Part shown: positions 22,630 to 34,389 of the stretch, one piece after another
How the letters are laid out: each line of letters starts with the position of its first letter
Numbering within the stretch: position 1 is the first letter of the stretch
Assembly: GCA_014925825.1 (NCBI GenBank)
Contig: JACGCK010000185.1
Span: 23,655 to 87,654, forward strand
Direction: 5' to 3'
Origin: Pholiota molesta
Taxonomy: Eukaryota; Basidiomycota; Agaricomycetes; Agaricales; Strophariaceae
DNA: 64,000 bases
Notes under the pieces: generated by a model
Seen by the model: the letters and a program-made list of their open reading frames with translations, nothing else
What the model was told of the DNA's origin: nothing
Databases searched by the model: none
Program-made: the position numbers and the translations under genes

Positions 22630-24604
22630 ATGGCGATAGGTACTTTCGACGTACCACAAGAGCTCTGCATCAAAGTACTCTCCCACCTTGACGCCATGTC
22701 TCTCACCCGTTGCGCGATTGTGAGTGCAAGGTGTTCATTTCAGCTCGATGAAATTGATCAATTTTGACAACATAGACATGCAAATCTATGTACGAGACCA
22801 TCCGAACAATTTCCGAATTGGCATATATTGTTCAACTACACCTTGAGGGCCTTACAGACGCTGGAACTTCCACGGCTCACTCCGAACTCATCATGTACCT
22901 TCAACGCCGTCGCAAGGCCTGGTTATCTCCAAACACGATTAAAAAGGGAGAAAGCTTTACTTTAGATATGGAATACCAGTGCACAGCATACGAACTTGTC
23001 GGAGGCGCTTTCGCGGACGTAAACATGCAAAACTTCGAAATTGCATGGCTGCCGACTTCTAGCAACGACGAGGGCCGTATACTTCGAAGAGCATCAACTG
23101 AGATGCGGATTAAAAGCTTTGCGATGGACCCGACACAGGATGTAATAGCATTCTTAGAGGACGATACAGGGTAAGTACTGGTGCAACATCGTCCACACTT
23201 GATCTAAACACCGCCACAGCCCACCGTCACTGACAGCTCCTCGCACTGTTCGCATCCACATTCGCACTATATCCACCGACATCATCCACCCACTCGCGCA
23301 ACAGAGTCCTTTACAACTTTCTATCCACCATACTTCCGCCACTACATTTGAAAACGCCTTTTTGCAGTTCGCGCGCAACACGTTGGTGTTCTATTTCTGT
23401 ACTCCTGTACGGATTGAGCCGTATATACAGATATGGGATTGGGCTACATCTGAAGTCATAGTTGTGAGCCATATTCTCTATCATCTTCAGTCTACCGCCT
23501 TAATCTTTCTGACCAATTTAGTAGGATTCCTCTCTTGTTTTCGATCCTTCGATCTCTCCCAAGCCATATGGCTTTGGTCTTCTAGATTCCACCTACTGCT
23601 TTACCACTTCTACAGCAACGAGCGCTGGGTCGATTCGGCTGTACAAGCTCATGCGATCCCCTTCAACCACTCGTGCAGTAGTCCATGTCGCGACGCTCTA
23701 TCTTCCGACCACAGCCAGCGGCGCCAAGATTACTAGGATTTCGGCTCATACCGGACCAGTCGAGGCAAATCCGCTCCCACATGTACCATTCATGCAAAAC
23801 GACGATGACCGTTTGCATGTGTTTACAGTGATGTATAGGTATATCGAGGCCAGCGGCTTTCGTCGCGCGATTTTGAATATGTTTGTTCATCAGCGTGTGT
23901 TTGCAGAGTATTGTACACAGTGCTCGGGTGGTGAACCTCTGCAGATTCCTTGGGGAAAATGGGGACCCATGAACACGAGGCTTATCTATCCTGCGACGAT
24001 ACAGCAGCATTGGCTAAGGTTAGTATCTCATTTTTACGGGCGGTTACAATGTTCGATGTCTTTTTACTATTTGTAGGTACCTCCACGGTCAACGTGTTCT
24101 TTGGCCTAGGACCACACGGGAGTGGGATGAGCCTGACCCGGAAGAGACGGTTCCAAGCACTGTGGAAGTATTCGACTTCTCCCTCGCAGCGGTGTTATCC
24201 GCACAGGAAATCTCTCCGACTTCTCCCCCATTCGAGAAGCGCAAGCCCGGGACACTGTCAATGTCAAGTACGATACACGCTGCACAACTCGGCCTCTTCA
24301 AAGACGATGTGGAGACCCATTTGCCCTACGTATCCACGGAGTGGACCTTGAAGCAGGCGTATTCGGCGTATCTGATTCATGAGGACGGTATTGTCGGTGT
24401 TAATGTGCGTTCACAGCTTTCCTCCTCTGTTTTGGCACATCGGTCTGTGTCGTAGGCCAGAAGGGGGGGCGGTTCGCGGCATGCGTACGCCTTCCCTCTG
24501 ATGTCACAGTTCTCCCTTGCTTGAATTTCTACGCGCTTTATTGACAATTCATTTTATAGGCGAACGACGACGGTAGTCTTCTCTTACACATGTACCCCGT
24601 TTAA
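22630..24604 (+). CDS. F-box protein
   Basis: Six exons (22630-22719, 22776-23170, 23220-23463, 23525-24018, 24077-24404, 24560-24604) give 531 residues. The N-terminus FDVPQELCIKVLSHLDAMSL, followed by TRCAITCKSMYETIRT, is a typical F-box, and it spans the first intron. F-box proteins recruit substrates to SCF ubiquitin ligases through SKP1. The remainder (about 480 residues) has the mushroom pattern of WD-like or beta-rich receptor segments (IQIWDWATSEVIV, then HVATLYLPTTASG) but no countable repeat. The last intron is long for this window (155 nt) and leads to a 15-codon final exon ending HMYPV, so the 3' end is the least certain part. Confidence 0.8.
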
Positions 24605-25252
24605 AAACAGAAAATTCGTTCAGGATATCAAACTTTCCGACTCTCAGATACGATCCGTGAAAACACGGTTAGAGAATTACCTGTGGCCAACTTGCGGCCG
24701 AGTGGTCATTGCTGGAGCTGTACGTTCGCCTATTGTCGATCAATTGATCTAAGTCAATTCATAGTCTATCCAAAACATACCTTTAAGCGCGTCGAGCTGC
24801 CTCTACTTCGCAGTCATAGGTTTCTTGTTGATTTCCAACAAGTACTGCAGTTTAGCTCGTCACATAGGCGCAGGTAGGCATCATTTCTACGTTTTTTTGC
24901 ATCGCAATGAAAGTGAGGTACATGAAACTTTGAACGTCCCAGTTCCAAGTAGGCTTAGGCGATGTGAAGCATGACATCCTGTCGTTCTTTTCATTTGTTT
25001 CTAATCCCAAGTAGTTGGCATCAACAGGTAGCAGCTTGCCTATTCTGATGGATAAAACTTGGATAAAACCAATGGTCTGTCTCCTTCAAGTTCAAATCCT
25101 GAAACGCGAACACCTCAATATCAATATATCTTGGCTCGCCTGTAGTTAGCGGTCTACTAGGCGTGTACTGATAATGAGACGGTTCGCAAGCGAACGAACG
25201 ACAAATGCTGAGTATTCAAGTATTTAAGTTCTGATTGTATTCTGGGTTGCAA
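24605..25252. other. Intergenic, convergent gene ends
   Basis: This is the space between two F-box genes whose 3' ends face each other. Short open frames such as 24683-24877 have no support. I see nothing else. Confidence 0.4.
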
Positions 25253-26766
25253 CTAATACAGGGAGGAACTCAGAAATCCACCCCACCCTATCCACTTCCC
25301 ACACACCAAGTCCTCTAGGTATTCTATGTTCCTTGGAGAGTCGGCAGTCTGTAATGCTTCGGAGAAGAATTCCCACTTCACAGACTTGCGCGTGTAGAAG
25401 TTCACGATTGGCACACGCCGTAGTAAAGCTATGCTGGTAAGCCGGAAAACAATATCTTCAGACATATATTCATCTTTGATTAGGAGCCGCTGGAATCCTG
25501 TGGACGGCTGAGTTCCTACTGGGTGATTTCTGTCCTGTACCGCATCCGGGTCGGCGCTTTCGACCTGATTAAGCAAATCTTCGATCCGATCGCAACTCCC
25601 ATGGCTCGTCCGAAAATTGTATAAGCGGAGGGCGTGGAGAGATGAAAGATTGAATCTCTCCAATATCAAGGTGCAGTCACAAGCAGCTCCGCCAAATCCT
25701 ATCGATAACTCTTTGAGTTTAGGGAGCGCGATGGTTTTGCTCCCTTGCCACCTGGCCATGTACATTGTCGATAGTTCGAGATCGTCCATCTCGTCATTCG
25801 TGATGCACTCAATGGCTACAGATGAGGCGTTAACGCACAGCCCAAGGAAAGCAACCGCTTCAGACATCGTCATTCCTGTCCGCATTTGGACCTCATTTAG
25901 TCTCTCCCAGAGCAATGAAGTTTCAAGAATGTAGTGGATTTGTGATGATATCCGTAGCAATGCAGTGGTGCTCTCCCATGACAGTCGTTTCAGTAAGGGT
26001 AGATGGTCGAAGGAAGTGTTCAAGAACTGGAGTATGCGGGGTGGTAGAGAGTCACCGTCCCGTACCACGATTTGAATGGAAAGTTCCTCCAGATTGGCGG
26101 CATGAGTCAATGGTATTCGCATAAAAGCAGATGCAGACTGGAAATCGAGGGTTAAGCTGAGTCTTCTCCAGCGATACACTTCTGTTGTGATTAATTTCAG
26201 AGCTGTGTTGATGCGACTATTAGAAAGGTGAGGGTGCCGTTCGAAGGGATGCACTGCCTGCTGCTGATTTGCTTGGGCAATTTCCTCGGGACGATACAGG
26301 CAATCCAGATGAAGGGATAAAGGCAGAGTGCCGGAGCGCTGAAGCCAGCGCTTGAGTAGTTCGGGATGATGATTGTCACCGATGTGAATTGAGGACCACA
26401 GATAGGACATAGAAATAGCAAGACGTCTCCATCGGCCGCAAATCTGGGCGAGAAAAAGGGGACCAAATCGCGGATCGGCCTCGATAAAAAGTGGACATGT
26501 GGAATCAAAAATTTGAACGGAAACGAGAGTGCTGTAGGTATAATATTCGAATACATGCTTGAGTGTTAGATCAGAAAGGAGTATTGTCCTGTCTATACGA
26601 GGAAGTTCTACAAGGTACATAAATATTGAGAGACGCCACAGCAGAAACCGAGGTGTATCTACATACCTAGTCCCTCAGAATGTAACAAGCAGATATTATC
26701 ATTCCCTTTGCTCTTGAATCCCAGCAGGACTTTTATTCTTCGAAGAAGCTTTGATAGCAAGGCCAT
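25253..26766 (-). CDS. F-box-like leucine-rich protein
   Basis: Two coding exons (26766-26667, 26607-25253) give 484 residues. The junction reads GGACTAG|AACTTCCT, which restores GLELPRIDRT. The N-terminal CGRWRRLAISMSYLWSSIHI, followed by LLKRWLQRSGTLPLSLHL, is the usual mushroom F-box/LRR pattern (normally VCRRWRxVALSTPxLWSSI). Leucine-rich segments follow (LEELSIQI, LLKRLSWE, LKELSIGFGG, LHALRLYNF). The classical LPxEIL F-box start is weak here. Such proteins are presumed SCF substrate receptors. A likely 5' untranslated intron runs from about 26834 to 26772 (GTATGC donor, TTTTAG acceptor just before the ATG). The start at 26766 (MALLSKLLRRIKVLLGFKSK) is basic. Confidence 0.8.
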
Positions 26767-27072
26767 GTTGCTCCTAAAACCAGAGCAGTAGTGAATTAAA
26801 AATTGAAGGTTGGGGTCGTTAAGGAGTAGCATACCTAACAATCCTGAAGCGCTGTCGGGATATATACTCTCTCAGATCTCAGCGCTGACCAATCTCTGAC
26901 ATGATCCTGATCTGAATCATCATTTGGAGATGGATACGATGTAAAGAAGCAATTTATAACATCCCGACTGCGAGCCAATTACAATCGTAATCGCAACGCA
27001 ATAATAATACATAGGTACTTCACGTTCTTTTCGTAGGACATGGTACACGTTAAATAAATTACGAGATTTAAA

Positions 27073-29780
27073 TTAAACGACACCATCACTTCTGATGGCG
27101 CATTGCCCGAAGTCTTTCTTGACGAGGCCTTCGGGTGTAGGCAAAATATCCTAAATTGACAAACGTCAGCCTTAGACCCCGTTGTATCACTTAAATTCAC
27201 TTACGTGGTCAAAGATGCCAGTTGGGATGGCCAATGTCACACAAGCGTTTGGCGAATCCTGGCAATAACAATGAAGAGATTTTTATTTAAGGTGAGGAGA
27301 GAAAAGAGCTTACAACGACGGCTCCAACATGACTTTCCACCGGGGCAGCAGATAAAAGCAAATCTGTCAAATTATGTCAAGCAAATTTCAACGCTAGTTT
27401 GATTTATGACAGTGACTTACAGCATTGCTCACGAGCTTGCGGAAGAAAAAAATGGTTAGCTAGAACCTCTGAATCAAGGCCTCAAAGGTAATTTCCGACG
27501 TACTATATCCGATCTTGAAAAGCCATGTCAGTAACGCAAGCGTCGTAGCACCAAGGGCAGAGTCTCACCTTCATAAGATAGGCTATGGCGTTCAACGCGG
27601 CTTGCTTGTATGCGACGGTTCTTTTGAATAATTTCAGAGGGCTTACACGAAGTGGAAGGATACACTCTTGACTCACGCGTCCATGTTGTATTGCTTTCCA
27701 TCGCCATCTAAATCCCCTTAAACGAGAGCGCTGAATTCACTGACAATATAAACTCACGAATGTCGACGCTTAAGCCCTCGAAAACGAGCTGATTGGATGA
27801 TTAGCAAACTAGCTCGAAGCTCCGTTAACGGGATTCCACTTACTTTCTGCGAGTACATCGGATCGATAGGAGATGGCTAAACAGATCATGAAACATTAGA
27901 AATGGATTACGCTGAAATATGAAAGCAAGGCCTAACCAAGAAGATAGGTTGCTTCAAAGCAAACTTCTCTACTCCTCCCTTGATAATGCTGGTGCTGAAT
28001 GTGATGATTCCGGCCTAGGATGCTCCTAATTAGCGCGTGAATAGAGTTTGGTGGTTGAAGTCTACCATTTCAATGGCACCGCAAAAGGACATCTAAAAGG
28101 GTAGTTTGTCATTACTTTTGAAACAACTAAAGGAATGGGATTTCCGGAATACCTCTCCCTAGAATTAAAAAAAATCAATGAGTATGAGTATTGACAATAT
28201 GTTCAATTTGAATCGGCGGACTCACGTCTCCTTGCGAGAAATGCAAGTCCCCAACTGAGAGGTTGGCGCCTTTAACAAATACGGGGAAGTAGCAACGAGA
28301 ACCTCTGGAGAGTCGTGAGCTAACAGATATAATGGAGAAATACATAGCACGCTGGAATATACCTTGAAAGATTCTTGATCTGTAAATAACCAACTTTAGT
28401 CTCCATCATACTTAGAAATCATTCGGTTAGGGTCTCACATCACAATTTCCTCCATGCTCTCGTCCCGGGACCGTGCGAGCACCTTCTTTCGCAATCTTCT
28501 CCATAACTTTCGGGTCAAGGTCCTGGCCCACATACGCGCCAATCGGCTCAGGCGGGAATGCGACGGGAGGTACAGAGACGCCATGAGCTTGAATCAACTC
28601 GCCTTCACGCTTGTTCCATGTAGCGAGTAGCTCTGCGGAGGGAGCAGTACCGATGAGACCTGGGTGGGTCACGCCAGCGAAGCGTACGCCTGGGATGTGC
28701 CGAGATGTGGCATAAACACCTGACATTGGGTCGAAGGTGAGTTAGAGCACTCGTGAAGTGAGAACACAGGCATACCATTCAGGTCCCAGATAGCCTTTGC
28801 GGCTCTGCTTTGGAATTCCTTGGCTAAATGCGAAACATATCAATAATGCGTTTTGGAACAAGGAAATACACAACATACCGAAAAGACCTCCTCCATTCTC
28901 AAGTTCGAAGATACCCTGTAGCGCATCATCAACACGGAGTCTTCAAAACCAACTCAACGAAATTACGGTATATCCCCAGGGCATCTTATCGAATGGTTTA
29001 ACTGATGGTTTTGTCAGCACGGATTATTTTCCATACATTCGGGCCATAATCAAACTTACTGTCAAGAATGTCAACGACTAAGCAATCGCCGGGTTCAGCA
29101 CCTTCAACTGCGATGGGTCCTGAAAGGTTGTGGATCTTGGTCAAGTCGACATTCTTAATATCATCGCTGCCTAAAAGGGTAGTTGTTCAGCGACGGCCTA
29201 CGGAAATGAAAGGGAATTGACTCACAATCGTTGTTTCCGATTTGAGCACCAGTCCAGTCTTTACAACAAGCTCAGCTCTGTAACCTTCCGCTTGAAGGAG
29301 AATTATGAGTCTTACCAACACATTCAATTTTGAAGGTCTGAACGTTGTTATGACGTCAGTCTTCGTGCTGAAGTATCAATGAATGAAGTAAAGCTACCTG
29401 TCCTGGCTTCACGGTTGCGATAGGAGGAATATCCGGACTAAGAGGAAGCAGTTGGAGCTCTGAGTTTGAAAATAGATATTGTTGAAACCTACTGCCAGCG
29501 ATTGTGGATGCCCTAGAAAGTATTCTGTTAGGATCGAAGGTATACAGCAGTCAATGAGTAAACCGAGACCTACTTTCTGTTTTTCAGCAGGACTAGAATG
29601 AGAGTAAGTATCTGGTCAATCAGTCGCTCTTCCCTTTGTTGGCGGTCGTTTTGACGCTCTCACATGAAAGGATCAACCTAAGCAAAGGAAAAAGTAAGTT
29701 TGAGTGAAACGATATTCCTCATAAATTCGACTTACGGAGATCAGGGTTGGGTGTGGGATGGAGTTTGCTTGAGTAGCCAT
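27073..29780 (-). CDS. Formamidase (FmdA/AmdA family), 26 exons
   Basis: I can trace 26 exons from ATG at 29780 to TAA at 27073, summing to 1275 nt (424 residues). The protein has the formamidase/acetamidase signature: GIHNRWHPDIPPIATVKPGQ, IECVDWTGAQIGNND, VDLTKIHNLSGPIAVEGAEP, KPFDKMPWGYTGIFELENGG, ATSRHIPGVRFAGVTHPGL, PGREHGGNCDIKNLSRGS and LSVGDLHFSQGDGEMSFCG. It then runs through LSAAPVESHVG and ends CAIRSDGVV. The enzyme hydrolyses formamide to formate and ammonia in nitrogen scavenging. Several exons are tiny: 6 nt at 28158-28153, 10 nt at 27513-27504, and others of 14-20 nt. The length matches fungal formamidases (about 410). A TATA box lies 107 bp upstream. Confidence 0.95.
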
Positions 29781-29886
29781 AATGTTTGCAAGGAAGATGT
29801 GAGATTGGTCGTTGAGCAAGAGCGAGAAGGCAGAAGGAATTAGTGAGCTCGAGTGCGTTTTGTTGGAAATCGTGCGACATTCGGTT

Positions 29887-29894
29887 TATTTATA
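29887..29894 (-). promoter_or_regulatory. TATA box of the formamidase gene
   Basis: TATAAATA on the minus strand lies 107 bp upstream of the formamidase ATG (29780). No other gene starts nearby. Confidence 0.6.
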
Positions 29895-30397
29895 GCGTAG
29901 GAGGTCATGAAGAGGTCAATAGATAAGACAAAATGGAAAAGATACCTGGGAGAAGGATAATGAGGAAGATAAGACTGTGAGATAAGATACAGAATTATTC
30001 ACCTGGATGTGGTCTTGGATGGTCACGAGTTGAAATTGGTGAGAATTGGCGTGCTGCGAGTATAGCGGAAGAGGCGCTGTGTTCAACAATCATTGTAAGA
30101 TTAGTACAAGTTGACGTTCGGATTCTCATGCATCGTTTTAGAGTCGCGAGGAGAATTAATACAGTTCCTGACAGCCACAGCCTTGAATCAACCATGGGCC
30201 TCTCGTATCATATCATGCGCAGCGTGTAATCATAGATAATCGGAGAGACACCCGAAAAATTGGCAATTTCTTTCGTTTGGAGGACACTACTATAACCAGA
30301 TAGGAAGAGAAAAATGGATAAGACAGCACAAAATGTTGATACAAGACGCAAAGCGATAACACAGCACCTCTGTCGTCGGGTTTCCTCCCCGCAACCT

Positions 30398-32453
30398 TCA
30401 ATCTACCCTCTTGATAGCGTATCTATCCCAGCTGGGGTATGTCATGCACTCAGCGCGCATAGCTTCCATCTCCTTGGCCTTTCTCGATCTCATGGTGCCT
30501 GCCTTCTCCTTCCCATGTCGGCTGGGCGTTGATGGCTGCTGGGCATTGCGAAGGAAATCTGGACCAGGATTTGCGGCCCTTCTTTGCTTCCCATGGGGAT
30601 CTGCAGCGCCCGAAAGCAAAGAGATCTTCAGTTTGCGATCGTCGGCTCTCGTTTTTGGAAACGGAGGCTGCTTGGTCGGTTTTGGCTCTGGTATGCCTAG
30701 GCGCCGTAAAGTCTCTGAGTGTTTCCCCTTTTGAGGATCCGGCGACTTTTTGGAAGATGAAGGGTTCGTTTCATCATTTAAAGCTTTGGATGCATTAGCG
30801 CCTTCGTTTGGGTATAGGAGTTCTCTGAGCTCCCTTATAGCATCAGTATTGTTGGGCTGCAATCGTAGAACGGCTCGCAAGTCTATCCCAAGATATTGTT
30901 AGCTTTGTCATGTGAGAAACCAGGAACCGACTGACCTTGGATGGCTCCTTCGTCCCGGCCAAGCATCTTTCGGGCCTTTCCGCGGCGATATAGACCCTTC
31001 ACACTCCTGTGTTGCTGTAAGACTTTCGTGCAGGCCTTTTCAGCTTCAATCCAACTTTTGGAGGAGAAACCGAGAGGTCAAGACCATGAGCGTTGGATGA
31101 CTAGATGACTCAAACGTACTTGTTTAACTTGAGGTGGGCAGCGGCGAGATTGAGCTGGTAATGAGGCAATTCCGACTCGATTTCGTGCGCAGATTCATAG
31201 AGCTTGACAGCAGCTTCATAATCGCCTTTACGGAAAGCTGCATTGCCCTGAGTAGTTGATACGTTAGTTTGAGTTTGGCTATATGCGATGAGATGACTAA
31301 GAACATACCAGCTCTTTCTCTCGCTCTGCACGCAGATATCGCCATTCCATCATTTCACCAATAGTCATCTCCGCCTCAACTCCCCCTCCACATTCATCTG
31401 GATCAAGGCCACCAAAATCAAGATCGACCTCCCAGATGTCCTCTTCTTCCTGGGTTTCCCATCCATAGATACCGCTTCCGCGCCCATCCCATTCTCTTTG
31501 CTTTCCAATCCGGACACCGCTCTCCTCTTCGTCTTCTCTGACGGTCCGTTCGCACACCTCTCCAAGATGATCCGTCGAGCATCCACAGTCGCACCACTTA
31601 GTCGTCAATTTTTCGCGCAGGATCATGCCATATCCCCGTACATCGAATTCGCGAGCTACGCGCCAGAGTGTTTGGGACAACTTCTCGTAGCCATATCGAA
31701 CTTTGGTCTTCCAGTCGCCTTCCCAGTCGGAGTGGGCAGGAGCGAGCTCGTTCACCCAGCCGAACTTGAGCTCGCAAGCGTCTTCAAGGGCTTCTTGACC
31801 GTCTTGAAGGGAGCCCAGATGGGGTGGTTTCGTGAAAGTTGGTGGAGACATCGCTTCGAGAGCATCAAGATGTGACTTGAGGGCAGGGTAATAGGGCAAG
31901 AGCCGAAGCGAGTGCAGGCCTAACTTATTGCACACCGGAACGTTGTTGGACAGAGCCTAACGGGTATCTTTTCAGGGGCGCAGCTGCGCGGCGACAGGTA
32001 GACACGTACGAAATGGCGCAGCGCCGTATACGACCACAATACACTCTTCGTTGCCACTCTTTCCCCCGCCTGGCGCATGTCCATGCTGATGGCGGCGCGG
32101 AAGAAGTCCTTGATCTCGTCCGAGTCGTGATTCCATGCCAGCCAGCCAGGTCCGCCGAGGGTGACGCAGCGCATGACCAGGGTAGGTAAGTGCACGAGAG
32201 CGATGCTGTAAAGCCGGGTCGAATAGAGCCGTGCGATGTCTTGTTCGTAGCGTATGAGAAGGACGCGAGCGATGGCGCGTTCGAGCTGCGAGACGGCGGA
32301 CATGGCCTGGGTAATGCTGCGGTCGATATGCGGGTTAAGTGCACGGGCATGGTGGGTTTCCTTGATGATGTGGTGGCCGTTCGGGCTGTTCTTCTCCTTC
32401 TTCATCAAGCCTGAGGCCGATCTCTTCTTGACATGTGAGTATTTGGGCGGCAT
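30398..32453 (-). CDS. Tetratricopeptide-repeat protein
   Basis: Five minus-strand exons (32453-32010, 31923-31309, 31247-31120, 31054-30936, 30882-30398) give 596 residues. The N-terminus MPPKYSHVKKRSASGLMKKE is basic. Residues 100-340 form an unrecognised helical segment, including a Cys cluster (KWCDCGCSTDHLGEVC). The TPR part lies at about 345-440: GNAAFRKGDYEAAVKLYESA, then HYQLNLAAAHLKLNKWIEAE and GLYRRGKARKMLGRDEGAIQ, and then RAVLRLQPNNTDAIREL. This resembles the three-repeat TPR clamp of Hsp90/Hsp70 co-chaperones and immunophilins, with the usual basic KxxxR positions. The C-terminus is disordered and basic. The first acceptor is either AAG|TTAGGC (31923) or TTAG|GC (31919); the first is used here. 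The function is not clear. Confidence 0.75.
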
Positions 32454-34253
32454 CTTGGATGCTGGAGATAGAGGTATTGCGTATGTGTTCTAACCCACTG
32501 GGACTGATTTTAACGCCAAAAGATGGCAGGAGTTCGATCGAGGTATAGAAAGATCGTGAGATACTATGGGGTAACGGAGCTTTCTATAAATCAACAGGTT
32601 GATCATTGTAGGTATGAGAAAAGTAGAAAGTGAAACCAGCTGACCAGAAACCTGCAGAAAGATGTGTGAGGCTCGACTGCGCCTATGCCTTGATATCTCC
32701 TGTCTAAGCCCGTAGATGTTATGGAAGGTCAAAAAGCTGTCAAGATCGCTGAATCGGTCCTTTCAGTGACATGGGGTCGAAGAGAAGGAGACAAAAGTCG
32801 ACATACTGGACTCAGGTATTTCTCTAGCGCCCAGCCACGCCCGTTTTCCAGTTATTCCTTCTAGATTCAAACTTGGAATACAAAAGAACTGTAGGATCTG
32901 CAGGTATATAAGCAGTCAGAGTAGCACAGCTGTGAGATCGATGGCCTGCTTGAATGCGATGTTGAGGCAGGCAGTGCAGGGGCGACGTGTTCGGATTCTC
33001 CATAGAACACGAGACGGTGTCATCGATCTCACAGCCATGCGTACACGTATTAGGCGACGAGGCGAAAAGAGCTGACCTCGCGCTGTCCACGATAATGCCG
33101 ACGATAAAAAGTGTGTGCGGTCGTTGTCGTGGACGGTGAGAAGAATTTTGTACGTGTTTGTTCACAGGCCTCCTGTCTTCACTCGAACTTTCATCTTGCA
33201 CCAGTCTTGCATTGCATTCTTAACGCTGGACAACTCGATATACGCCTTCTCGGGCTTAGAGCGCCTTTTTGACGCCTGTAATCCTATGCAAGAGCCAAAT
33301 ACGCTTCATAGTATGAAATTCTTGCGTGGATAGAGCTGGATAGAGATCACTGGGCTCGGCTTACCGATGCAGACCATGCGATGCAGCAAAACCTTTAACA
33401 ATGCTTCATTGTGAACCGATATTAGGTTTGATATCTACCCAACTACATGTATAGAGCCTGTAACTCATGCAACGATTTATGTTAGCCTTGCAAGACCGGA
33501 CATTAATCTGCGATCAGCCCGCAATATGTCGTCGGTCATCGCAGGCGTCAGAGCCTTAGCTAACCACTTTGACTAAAATATCGAAATGAAGCCGCCGAAA
33601 TCACCATGAAAATAGATTCTCTGCAGATGGCCTTAGCTGGCTCATTCATGCGAATTTCTTCCAATGCGACGTCTTTTGAGCCTTTTGGCTAAAACTCCGG
33701 ATTGACGTTGATTGCAAAATTGAATATCGAGAATTCCTGCATTCGCCACGACTTTATGCCTCAGAGTCATCGATTCACGGTCAACCAGAGGTCTCAGCAT
33801 TGGTGATCTGATATTGGCTAGTATTCATGATGTCTAATGTCAAGTAATTATTGCAGATCGGATCCCAACTTCCAAGCCAATCCCAAGCTACCATTTTTCA
33901 GCCTAGTACCAGCTAGTTAATCGAGGAGGCGAATGCACAGCGCGCATGCAGTTGTGAGATTGGGAGCTTATAGTGGATCTGAAGGCCTGAATCAAGTCTG
34001 AATGCGGGTTATTTTGGAGTTGGGGCTAGTCGGGGACCGGGACGTCTAACTACTCATTGATCTCGAGACGGTCAATTGAATTTGAAGGACGGGCAAATTT
34101 AGCCCTCTAGGCTTGGCCTCGCTTGGCGCTCTTGTGCATCAAGCGCTCACGGGACACACAAGCTGGCGGGGAACTGTATTGAAATCTGATGTATGTAAGT
34201 ACGGAGCTCACATCTGTTCGGTATCAAGGGGTTCAGGGCGGGGCACGCATGCG
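32454..34253. other. Long intergenic region between divergent genes
   Basis: This is 1.8 kb between the TPR gene start and the lectin gene promoter. The one notable structure is a nested dyad at 32929-33035: 15-nt arms GCTGTGAGATCGATG and its complement, with an inner CGTGTTC/GAACACG pair. Otherwise I see no gene. Confidence 0.4.
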
Positions 34254-34260
34254 TATAAAA
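34254..34260 (+). promoter_or_regulatory. TATA box of the lectin-fusion gene
   Basis: TATAAAA lies 130 bp upstream of the ATG at 34390. A pyrimidine-rich tract (34270-34340) sits between them, as at strong fungal promoters. Confidence 0.65.
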
Positions 34261-34389
34261 GCAGGCCGCCCACTTTCTCAATTCTCGTCTGCCTTTCCCA
34301 ACAACGACACCTCCCAATTTCCTACGATTCTCCAGAGTCGTAGACCCACACTCATTTTTACAGTCACTCTTTCATAAACCAACTCCGGA

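Noticed and set aside
31925..32350. 141-codon minus-strand frame overlapping the TPR gene
   Set aside because: It is a shifted-frame shadow of TPR exon 1 and its intron.
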